NCBI GenBank assembly: GCA_002319875.1
Contig: DCFS01000023.1
Location: forward strand, 7,662-12,734
DNA: 5,073 bases
Source of the DNA: Treponema sp. UBA1798
Lineage (GTDB): Bacteria > Spirochaetota > Spirochaetia > Treponematales > Treponemataceae
Direction: 5' to 3'
A program made the translations under genes and the position numbers. The notes beneath the pieces were generated by a model that searched no databases, was not told the DNA's origin, and worked only from the letters and a program-made list of their open reading frames with translations. Positions 1-5,073 of this stretch are shown here, one piece after another. How positions within the stretch are numbered: the first letter of the stretch is position 1; each line of letters begins with the position of its first letter.

Positions 1-296
1 TCAAAATCAGGATTGCACACGGTTGAAGAGCCTTGTCCCGATATTTTCGTACGGGCAAGGACGCCGCCTGTCATATTCAGCATATCTGCAATAGCTTTGC
101 GCAGGTTCGAAGCATCAGGATCGGGATACAAGGCTAATTTTTCCGGCGACTGCTTTATGAGCCGCTCTATGGCTTGAGAAACCTGAGGGGAAGGAGGATA
201 AGGATTTTCATTTGCATTCAGCTTTATATAGTCTCTGTCTTTTGGCTGTTCTCCTGGTATATACGGATGTAAGCCCTGCATACGTTTTGCTAACAT
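1..296 (-). CDS. hisC: Histidinol-phosphate aminotransferase, N-terminal 98 codons (partial)
   Basis: This is a PLP-dependent class I/II aminotransferase of histidine biosynthesis, converting imidazole-acetol phosphate and glutamate to histidinol phosphate and 2-oxoglutarate in the cytoplasm. The translation starts MLAKRMQGLHPYIPGEQPKD. It then carries the family's early signature KLNANENPYPPSP (about residues 26-38) and LALYPDPDASNLRKAIADML (about 54-73), both typical of HisC. The gene runs off the left edge, so the catalytic lysine and the PLP-binding motifs are not visible. ATG at 296-294 is chosen because it gives the usual N-terminal length and because a promoter -10 box lies exactly 6 nt before it. 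No Shine-Dalgarno sequence precedes it. A second ATG at 281-279 (Met6) is a possible alternative. After residue 73 there are at least 25 residues without the GNGSDE motif that normally follows soon, so an insertion is likely. The gene is divergent from the 639-residue gene. Confidence 0.9.
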   Translation of the reverse strand, partial: MLAKRMQGLHPYIPGEQPKDRDYIKLNANENPYPPSPQVSQAIERLIKQSPEKLALYPDPDASNLRKAIADMLNMTGGVLARTKISGQGSSTVCNPDF

Positions 297-302
297 AGGT
301 TT

Positions 303-331
303 ATTCTATGCAGAAGTAAAGCGTACGTCAA
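303..331 (-). promoter_or_regulatory. Sigma70-type promoter of hisC, predicted leaderless
   Basis: On the minus strand the -35 box TTGACG (331-326) and the -10 box TAGAAT (308-303) are each 5/6 matches to consensus and are separated by exactly 17 bp. The hexamer ends 6 nt before the hisC ATG, which puts the expected transcription start on the A of the start codon. The absence of any Shine-Dalgarno sequence fits a leaderless mRNA. The promoter is a direct reading of the sequence; the exact start site is inferred. Confidence 0.72.
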
Positions 332-336
332 CTTCT
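312..336. repeat. Short inverted repeat over the hisC -35/spacer region
   Basis: AGAAGT (312-317) and ACTTCT (331-336) form a 6-bp inverted repeat with a 13-nt spacer. The small palindrome CGTACG (322-327) lies at its centre. It overlaps the -35 box and the upstream part of the spacer of the hisC promoter, where an operator could lie. Six-base arms can occur by chance, so a regulatory role is only a possibility. Confidence 0.25.
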
Positions 337-360
337 ATACGACAGGGTGTCTGCCACAGC

Positions 361-389
361 TTTCCAAAATAAAGAGTTCCTGATAGAAT
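361..389 (+). promoter_or_regulatory. Probable promoter of the 639-residue gene, predicted leaderless
   Basis: The -10 box TAGAAT (384-389) is preceded by TG one base away (382-390 reads TGATAGAATA), an extended -10 form. A weak -35 box, TTTCCA (361-366), lies 17 bp upstream. The -10 hexamer ends 6 nt before the ATG at 396, so the expected start is the A of ATG. The 15 bases from -10 to ATG, TAGAATAAAACTATG, match the hisC start in 14 of 15 positions. No good Shine-Dalgarno sequence is present; AAAGAG at 371-376 is about 19 nt away, too far to serve. Confidence 0.55.
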
Positions 390-395
390 AAAACT

Positions 396-2315
396 ATGGC
401 AGTTACATCACATATCCTGGTATTACTGAATTTCTACGCTTCACGGCTGAACACGGCAATCGTTGATTATTATGAATTCATGACCTATGTAAAAAAATAC
501 GCCCAGCATCATGTCGAAGAACAACCGGATCTTATTCCATTTCTTGGACAATCCGATGCACTCATTGATAAGGAACTGAATAATCTGGCGGACTCTGGTG
601 ATATTACGATTTTTGAGACATCAAATAAAAAACGTATTATTTTTGTTATACCGATGTATGTCCGTAAGTTTGCAAAAGTTTATCAGGACATTGCTATAAA
701 ACCAACAATTCCGTTTCCTGTATTTTCCGATTTACCGAAACAAACACCTAATGACATATTAAACAAACAAAACGCTTCTGATTTATTATGTGCATTGCTC
801 GACAAACAGGAACTTAATGATAAAATTCTCTATTGTATTTCATTGCCGCATGATATGCCATCTATTCTTTTTCCTTCGTCTGTACCTGTTACAATGCTTA
901 TAATTATCAGTCTTGCTAAAATACGTAACATGCTCAACAAAGACGAAACTCATGAATATTTTGAAAAAAAACTGCGTATGTCAAATCCGGGAAAAGAAAT
1001 CGCGGCAAAAAATTTCTTCAGCCAGTTTTTGCAGACACCGGAGCAGGCACTTAAAAATTTAAAAGAATCCGGCGATTCCTTTTATTTTTTCAGCCAGCTT
1101 TGTTTTTTTATCAGAAAAGATTATGAAAATATAAAGGACTATACACAGGAAGACCTGAATGTACTTCAGTCCGTGTATATTGCTGAAATTGTAACTGCCT
1201 ATTACAAGGGTATGCTCCAGAAGACTCAGCAGAGGAATACGGCGTTCGAAGCTCTCCGGCAGAATCTGATGAAACCTCAATATTATTATTCAATGAATGA
1301 AATTCTGGGATTCAGCGATGCACACGGGGTTTCTCTGCGCGGACAATATACAGACCAGGATTTAAAAAAATTCCTTGAAAAAGAAACGACAGAAAGTATA
1401 AACAATGAGCTGCCAAAGCTTCTTGTTTTCAAAATCAACACAGGATCCCGTTATTTTATTTACAAGCAAAGGGTTTTTCCGCTTATAGTACGTCTTTGTA
1501 CAGAAGCACATGATACGGTAAGCCAGAAAATTACTGAAAAATGGTATGCCACGCTGAAAAATTTCGAAAAACTGCCGGAAATGACAGAACAGCCGGCTTT
1601 TGAACGTGCACTGGAAAAGGAAGTTCAGATATCATCTCCAATATTGTATGCACTGCTTAATGCAAACTTCCTTTCAATGCTCAGTTATGAACAGCATACA
1701 GATAACAATGATACTCATATAACACTCTTCGCTAATAATCATCTTCTTCCATATAGTGAACTTCTAATACTGAAACGCCAAACCCTCCTGTCAAATGCAA
1801 AAATATTGCTTCCCTTCTGGTATACAATACCGATCCTTGTATGGATCTGCTCTCTGTTCAGCCGTAAAAAAGAAAAAAAACAGACATCAGTTGAAAGTTA
1901 CTATACAAAGACAGAACCGGAGTCTCCTGATAATAAAGACGTTGTACGCAAATCACGGGGTACAAAACAGGTCTCCCGTAAAGATATGCTCATCAGCGCA
2001 GCGAAGCATCTTGAAGAAGAATACACAAGGGACGGATATTCTCTCGATCAGCAGTTGTCATTATATGACAAGCAGTGGAATAAAATGATAGATTCAAAGT
2101 CTGCCGAAAACCTGCGGGAGGATGTAAATTCGCTTATCCGGGACTATACGAGAAAAGTTTTGCGTACGATTAATAGTAATTTAACTTCCAGCAGACTACA
2201 GACTCTGGCAGAAGAATTATGTAATACTTCTTCCATGAAACGGATTGGTGAACATGATGCATTGCTGTCATATGTAAAACTCTACATGATCCGTCTTATA
2301 AAAAAAATCGCCTGA
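396..2315 (+). CDS. Uncharacterised 639-residue protein with one possible membrane segment
   Basis: I do not recognise the family. The long intact frame, a stop at 2313-2315 and a promoter-like start support a real gene. Residues 25-90 read as helices followed by a beta hairpin (DALIDKELNNLADSGDITIF, then KKRIIFVIP), which resembles a winged-helix fold; this is inference from pattern only. The middle (about 110-460) is rich in Lys, Phe, Tyr and Asn and looks mostly helical and soluble. Residues 468-488 are strongly hydrophobic (core ILLPFWYTIPILVWICSLF) and are followed at once by a basic run, SRKKEKKQ, as in a single membrane anchor. A polar, probably disordered linker (about 495-528) leads to a charged helical C-terminal domain (about 529-637) ending in RLIKKIA. 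There is no N-terminal signal peptide. No catalytic motif is visible, including no Walker A. The start at 396 is preferred because of the adjacent -10 box. ssb follows 108 nt downstream on the same strand. Two A8 runs (1873-1880, 2300-2307) lie in the gene. Confidence 0.85.
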   Translation: MAVTSHILVLLNFYASRLNTAIVDYYEFMTYVKKYAQHHVEEQPDLIPFLGQSDALIDKELNNLADSGDITIFETSNKKRIIFVIPMYVRKFAKVYQDIAIKPTIPFPVFSDLPKQTPNDILNKQNASDLLCALLDKQELNDKILYCISLPHDMPSILFPSSVPVTMLIIISLAKIRNMLNKDETHEYFEKKLRMSNPGKEIAAKNFFSQFLQTPEQALKNLKESGDSFYFFSQLCFFIRKDYENIKDYTQEDLNVLQSVYIAEIVTAYYKGMLQKTQQRNTAFEALRQNLMKPQYYYSMNEILGFSDAHGVSLRGQYTDQDLKKFLEKETTESINNELPKLLVFKINTGSRYFIYKQRVFPLIVRLCTEAHDTVSQKITEKWYATLKNFEKLPEMTEQPAFERALEKEVQISSPILYALLNANFLSMLSYEQHTDNNDTHITLFANNHLLPYSELLILKRQTLLSNAKILLPFWYTIPILVWICSLFSRKKEKKQTSVESYYTKTEPESPDNKDVVRKSRGTKQVSRKDMLISAAKHLEEEYTRDGYSLDQQLSLYDKQWNKMIDSKSAENLREDVNSLIRDYTRKVLRTINSNLTSSRLQTLAEELCNTSSMKRIGEHDALLSYVKLYMIRLIKKIA

Positions 2316-2329
2316 GTAGTCCGTTTCAG

Positions 2330-2362
2330 CTGTTCCTGTCAATATAAATAATATCTGTTCCT
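2330..2362 (+). repeat. 8-bp direct repeat in the ssb leader
   Basis: CTGTTCCT occurs at 2330-2337 and again at 2355-2362, start to start 25 bp. Between them lies an AT-rich stretch (2341-2354, AATATAAATAATAT) that is the best place for an ssb -10 box, although no convincing -35 partner is present. The second copy overlaps the left arm of the inverted repeat at 2348-2382. Confidence 0.4.
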
Positions 2363-2382
2363 TTTATGGAGACAGATATTAT
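2348..2382 (+). promoter_or_regulatory. Hairpin in the ssb upstream region (11-bp perfect arms)
   Basis: ATAATATCTGT (2348-2358) and ACAGATATTAT (2372-2382) are perfect inverted copies. Inside them TCC (2359-2361) can pair with GGA (2368-2370) with one bulged G, leaving the loop TTTTAT. The hairpin lies between the end of the 639-residue gene and ssb. It is not followed by a T-run (next bases CCCTTGTCC), so it is not a typical intrinsic terminator. An operator or an RNA leader structure is more likely. It could also stabilise the 3' end of the upstream transcript. Confidence 0.55.
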
Positions 2383-2385
2383 CCC

Positions 2386-2401
2386 TTGTCCGGCCGGACA
2401 A
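2386..2401. promoter_or_regulatory. Perfect 16-bp palindrome TTGTCCGGCCGGACAA before ssb
   Basis: The 16 bases are an exact palindrome with a GC-rich core in AT-rich surroundings, 22 nt before the ssb ATG and 12 nt before its Shine-Dalgarno sequence. The outer TTGT and ACAA are separated by 8 bp, the same geometry as the enterobacterial LexA box (CTGT-N8-ACAG), but the half-sites differ. It could be a repressor operator, or a short leader hairpin (6-bp stem, GGCC loop). Which protein would bind it cannot be read from this window. Confidence 0.5.
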
Positions 2402-2413
2402 AACAAGCTTAAC

Positions 2414-2417
2414 GGAG
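2414..2417 (+). promoter_or_regulatory. Shine-Dalgarno sequence of ssb
   Basis: GGAG lies 6 nt before the ATG at 2424, an ideal spacing, and fixes this start. It shows that the organism uses ordinary ribosome binding sites, which makes their absence before hisC and the 639-residue gene meaningful. Confidence 0.85.
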
Positions 2418-2423
2418 AAAACT

Positions 2424-2849
2424 ATGAATGATCTCAATTCTATTATCCTGGAAGGTAATGTAACCCGAAAACCAGAATTAAAAGAAACTGCAAAAGGAGT
2501 TACAGTTTGCAATGTACCTATCGCTGTAGACAGGTCATATAAAAACAGTAACGGAGAAAACACCAAAGAAGTTTCTTACTTTGATATTGAAACCTATGGA
2601 AAAGTTGCAGAATTCTGCGCAACTTATGCAGACAAGGGTCGGGGATTACGCGTTGTCGGACGGATTAAGCAGAACAGATGGACAGGATCAGATGGAAAAA
2701 ATGCAAGTAAGGTTACAATCATTGCAGAACACATTTCACTCAAGCCAAGATTGAGAAAAGCCGGTACGCCGGATGGCCAACCGGAAACACTAACTGCACT
2801 GGAAAATGCTGTAGCAGCTGCAAGTCAGGTATCAGAACCGGTTTTTTAA
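2424..2849 (+). CDS. ssb: Single-stranded DNA-binding protein
   Basis: A 141-residue SSB that coats single-stranded DNA in replication, recombination and repair. The OB-fold core covers about residues 1-108: LNSIILEGNVTRKPELK at the start, VCNVPIAVDRSYK, EVSYFDIETYGKVAEF, then KGRGLRVVGRIKQNRW and a final strand TIIAEHISLKP. Judged against E. coli SSB, Trp86 aligns with Trp88, Tyr39 replaces Trp40, and Tyr52/Phe53 lie at the Trp54 position, keeping aromatic DNA-stacking residues. The tail after the core is only about 33 residues and ends SEPVF instead of the acidic DDDIPF type, so the protein-binding tip is weak in charge but keeps Pro and the terminal Phe. ssb is usually found between rpsF and rpsR in bacteria. 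Neither neighbour is present here, so this may be a second or relocated copy. It is convergent with the U32 gene. Confidence 0.93.
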   Translation: MNDLNSIILEGNVTRKPELKETAKGVTVCNVPIAVDRSYKNSNGENTKEVSYFDIETYGKVAEFCATYADKGRGLRVVGRIKQNRWTGSDGKNASKVTIIAEHISLKPRLRKAGTPDGQPETLTALENAVAAASQVSEPVF

Positions 2850-2856
2850 GAAAATG

Positions 2857-2887
2857 CCTGATTAACCCTCGTTCCGGGTTAATCAGG
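2857..2887 (-). terminator. Rho-independent-type terminator of the U32 gene, possibly bidirectional
   Basis: CCTGATTAACCC (2857-2868) and GGGTTAATCAGG (2876-2887) make a perfect 12-bp stem with a 7-nt loop. Read on the minus strand, the stem is followed by CATTTTCTT, a T-rich tail, and it lies about 55 nt past the U32 stop codon. On the plus strand it starts 7 nt after the ssb stop but has no T-run after it, so it would be a poorer terminator for ssb. Confidence 0.7.
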
Positions 2888-2905
2888 ATGAAGCAGCCAT
2901 GCAAC

Positions 2906-2942
2906 AATCCGGGAACAGCTTCAGGACCGCTATTTCCGGATT
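2906..2942. repeat. Second inverted repeat between ssb and the U32 gene
   Basis: AATCCGGGAA (2906-2915) can pair with TTTCCGGATT (2933-2942, overlapping the U32 stop codon), giving 10 pairs including one G-U, with a 17-nt loop. On the plus strand it is followed by the moderately T-rich ATTTCTTATG, so it could help stop ssb transcription. The large loop makes this uncertain. Confidence 0.3.
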
Positions 2943-5073
2943 ATTTCTTATGCACTGCAGAAGACGGATAATGATGCCTGATTTTCTTATCAGTATCCAG
3001 GTTCGCTTCCTGACTGGCAGCCTTATACTGTTCTATAAGTTCAGGTGAATAAAAACCATCTTTCCAGTTAAACCGGGAAGTTTCAGGAAGAACTTCGTGT
3101 TTGTAAAATGCATTGGAAACCTGCTTGAAAAGGCTCCTTGAAATTTTTGTCTTCGAAAAATCTATCAGAAAATGGGAAACACCGGCAGAATACATAAACT
3201 CAACTTTATCGATAATAGAAAAGGGATTTTCCGGCATAACGAAAGAACCGTCAGGTGTCGAATTTACTTTAAACTCCATACCCTCCTTATCACTGAAAAA
3301 AGTAAAGTCATATGACTGCGGAAGCTTAAAACGCATTCTGAACAAGGCAGGATAAGCAAACACCGTAAGCATTACCCGGGCACGCAGCATACGGTCAAAA
3401 GTCAACTCTACATTCTGCCGGGAATTTTCAAGAGGTGTAATAAACGCGCCAATATTCTGATTTTCAAACCAGGATACGGCCCACCGGTTAAACGTATATA
3501 AATACGGGCCGGCAATCAGGTTTACATTTCCTGCCCCCCGCAGTAATGCTATATGTGCTATATTATTTACGATCCATGTAGTAAAGCCCTTATTAATAAG
3601 CTGCGTTACTGTCTCAAGTATATCCTTTTCTGTCCCCTCTGGACAAAACGGGTCGAGTGATAAAATCATCTGTTTTCGGGAGAACGGCAGAACAGTTTTT
3701 ACGGTCATCAGATCGGGAATAGTTTCGTTATTAAGTTCCAGAATAACACGGACAGGATGAATAGACTGGACCGCAAAAATATCGGAAATAGTAGAAACCT
3801 GTACATAAAGCCCCTCCGGAAAATATGCCAGTTCATTTCTTTTTATCTGTGTCAGATCAAGTACCGGCAGCTTTTCTGCACCCGGCTGTCGGCGGAATGT
3901 ACCTATATCATTTGGAAGCACCCGCGGATATCGTTTTGACATCGATTTAGTCTGTAGAAGATATACTGTATCTCCATGAGAAAAACCATCAGGAATATCT
4001 ATCCAGCGGTTGCCTTTCTGATCTGTCTCTACCATATGTATTTTATGGCTCACACGCCCCGTATCATCTTTCCTGTGAAGACGTATCGAATCTCCGACAT
4101 CCGGATCATATGAACCGCCCCGCAATAAAGCAAGCTGGACACGAATATCGCTCTCATCTATTTTTTTCAGAGACTTCGTATCTGCTTCACGAAGCGAATC
4201 TATTACTCCAAGATAAATTCCGGTTCCTCCAGCCTGATCAGGATTCAATATGGCAGTACCGGCTTTCTCAACACCGGCTCTTACATCACTAAAACCATAC
4301 CAGTATGTCGTCTTGCTTCGGGCAAAATCAGTAGCCAACATCCGTTTTGCTGCAGCAATGGAACCTTTTTTATCTTCCTTATAATGATCAATCAGATACC
4401 GGTAAGCAGAGACAACACTTCCTACATATTCAGCACTTTTCATCCGGCCTTCAATCTTAAAAGAGTCAACTCCAGCTTCTATAAGATCGGGAATATAATC
4501 AATAAGCTGTAAATCGCAAGGAGAAAAATAATACCCCTGCTTTACACCACCGGGAATTTCTGCGTTATAAAGCCGCCGGCAGGCCTGCGTACACATTCCA
4601 CGATTAGCAGATTTGCCGCCAAGGAAACTTGAAAACAGGCATAGACCGGATTCGCTGACACATAAAGCTCCGTGAACAAACACTTCCAGTTCCATATTCG
4701 TCCGGCTTTTGATCTGCCTTATTTCTTCCAGTCCCAGTTCCCTGGCAAGAACAACACGTTTAAGGCCTTCTTTACTCAGGAGGTTTACAGCAGATGCACT
4801 TTCCACATTCATCTGGGTAGAGGCATGCAATTCCATATTCGGAAAAAACTGCTGTACCATACGAATAATTCCAAAATCCTGAACAATCAGGCCATCAGGA
4901 CCCACCTGATTCAAATAAGAAAGGAAACGGTAAAGTCTTTCAGTTTCTCTTTCTTCAACAACAGTATTTACTGTTACATATATTTTTTTACCCTGTCGGT
5001 GAAGAGCCTGTACAGCCGCTTCAAACTGGTTCCATGCAAAGTTTGACGAGCGAAGTCTGGCGTTGAAACTTTT
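2941..5073 (-). CDS. U32-family protein (peptidase U32 / RlhA-TrhP-type RNA hydroxylase), 5' end cut off
   Basis: The frame is open to the right edge: 710 residues are visible and roughly 30 N-terminal ones are missing. Upstream of an internal TTG (4914-4912) it continues with unmistakable U32 sequence (KSFNARLRSSNFAW, KIYVTVNT), so that TTG is not the start. Domain 1 (visible residues 1 to about 260) has LIVQDFG, LHASTQMNVESA, RVVLARELGLEEI, VFVHGALC and the hallmark FKIEGRMKSAEYV. Cysteines at visible residues 138, 145, 161, 165 and 186 (C-x6-C-x15-C-x3-C then C) match the pattern that binds a 4Fe-4S cluster in UbiU/UbiV. A beta-rich linker follows (about 280-380). The C-terminal half (about 410-650) looks like a second U32 barrel without the cysteines. 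Members of this family hydroxylate rRNA or tRNA (RlhA, TrhP) or act in ubiquinone synthesis; others were named collagenase-like peptidases. The length fits the long RlhA-like class, but the substrate cannot be told from the sequence. The stop is TAA at 2943-2941. Confidence 0.9.
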   Translation of the reverse strand, partial: KSFNARLRSSNFAWNQFEAAVQALHRQGKKIYVTVNTVVEERETERLYRFLSYLNQVGPDGLIVQDFGIIRMVQQFFPNMELHASTQMNVESASAVNLLSKEGLKRVVLARELGLEEIRQIKSRTNMELEVFVHGALCVSESGLCLFSSFLGGKSANRGMCTQACRRLYNAEIPGGVKQGYYFSPCDLQLIDYIPDLIEAGVDSFKIEGRMKSAEYVGSVVSAYRYLIDHYKEDKKGSIAAAKRMLATDFARSKTTYWYGFSDVRAGVEKAGTAILNPDQAGGTGIYLGVIDSLREADTKSLKKIDESDIRVQLALLRGGSYDPDVGDSIRLHRKDDTGRVSHKIHMVETDQKGNRWIDIPDGFSHGDTVYLLQTKSMSKRYPRVLPNDIGTFRRQPGAEKLPVLDLTQIKRNELAYFPEGLYVQVSTISDIFAVQSIHPVRVILELNNETIPDLMTVKTVLPFSRKQMILSLDPFCPEGTEKDILETVTQLINKGFTTWIVNNIAHIALLRGAGNVNLIAGPYLYTFNRWAVSWFENQNIGAFITPLENSRQNVELTFDRMLRARVMLTVFAYPALFRMRFKLPQSYDFTFFSDKEGMEFKVNSTPDGSFVMPENPFSIIDKVEFMYSAGVSHFLIDFSKTKISRSLFKQVSNAFYKHEVLPETSRFNWKDGFYSPELIEQYKAASQEANLDTDKKIRHHYPSSAVHKK

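Noticed and set aside
1866..1872. AAAAAAG as a programmed -1 ribosomal frameshift heptamer
   Set aside because: The heptamer is out of phase with the reading frame (AAA AAA GAA), so the X XXY YYZ rule is not met.
1795..2088. 97-codon plus-strand frame inside the 639-residue gene
   Set aside because: It lies wholly within a longer intact gene and has no start signals. It is only of interest as a possible slippage product, noted separately.
2348..2382. Hairpin as intrinsic terminator of the 639-residue gene
   Set aside because: No T-run follows the stem; the next bases are CCCTTGTCC. It was kept as a leader or operator structure instead.
2339..2566. 75-codon minus-strand open frame over the ssb leader and start
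   Set aside because: It overlaps ssb and the leader palindromes, has no recognisable protein features and no clear ribosome binding site. It is a shadow of ssb.
4672..5046. 124-codon plus-strand open frame opposite the U32 gene
   Set aside because: It is the complement of conserved U32 coding sequence. The translation (rich in F, I, Y and S) has no family signature.
1..5073. CRISPR arrays, tRNA/rRNA genes, insertion sequences, toxin-antitoxin or defence genes
   Set aside because: No spaced direct repeats, cloverleaf structures, transposase motifs, terminal inverted repeats or small two-gene modules were seen on either strand.

Overview
The window looks like a piece of an AT-rich bacterial chromosome, most likely a spirochaete of the Treponema type. 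I base this on the style of the SSB core, the extended HisC segment and a large AT-rich protein of no recognisable family. This is a judgement from remembered family features and was not searched. There are no RNA genes, insertion sequences, CRISPR arrays or prophage genes. The content is housekeeping plus one large unknown protein.

Layout from left to right: (1) 1-296, minus strand: the first 98 codons of hisC, histidinol-phosphate aminotransferase, cut by the left edge. (2) 297-395: a 99-bp divergent intergenic region. On the minus strand it holds a strong sigma70-type promoter for hisC. On the plus strand it holds a near-identical -10 box for the next gene. Both -10 boxes sit exactly 6 nt before an ATG with no Shine-Dalgarno sequence, so both genes are predicted to make leaderless mRNAs. 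(3) 396-2315, plus strand: a 639-residue protein I do not recognise, with a possible winged-helix-like N-terminus and one hydrophobic segment at about residues 468-488. (4) 2316-2423: a structured leader before ssb, with an 8-bp direct repeat, an 11-bp inverted repeat and a perfect 16-bp palindrome. (5) 2424-2849, plus strand: ssb, single-stranded DNA-binding protein, with a conventional Shine-Dalgarno sequence. (6) 2850-2940: a convergent intergenic region with a 12-bp perfect hairpin, read as the terminator of the minus-strand gene. (7) 2941-5073, minus strand: a long U32-family protein (RNA hydroxylase/peptidase U32 type). It is open to the right edge, with 710 residues visible and the N-terminus missing.

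The genes do not form a single pathway. hisC is histidine biosynthesis, ssb is DNA replication and repair, and the U32 protein is probably an iron-sulfur RNA-modification enzyme. The 639-residue gene and ssb point the same way and may be partly co-transcribed, but the ssb leader looks like its own control region. I see no clear new multi-gene system. The most notable signals are the paired leaderless starts, the ssb leader architecture, and a U32 protein whose C-terminal half looks like a second U32 domain that has lost its cysteines.
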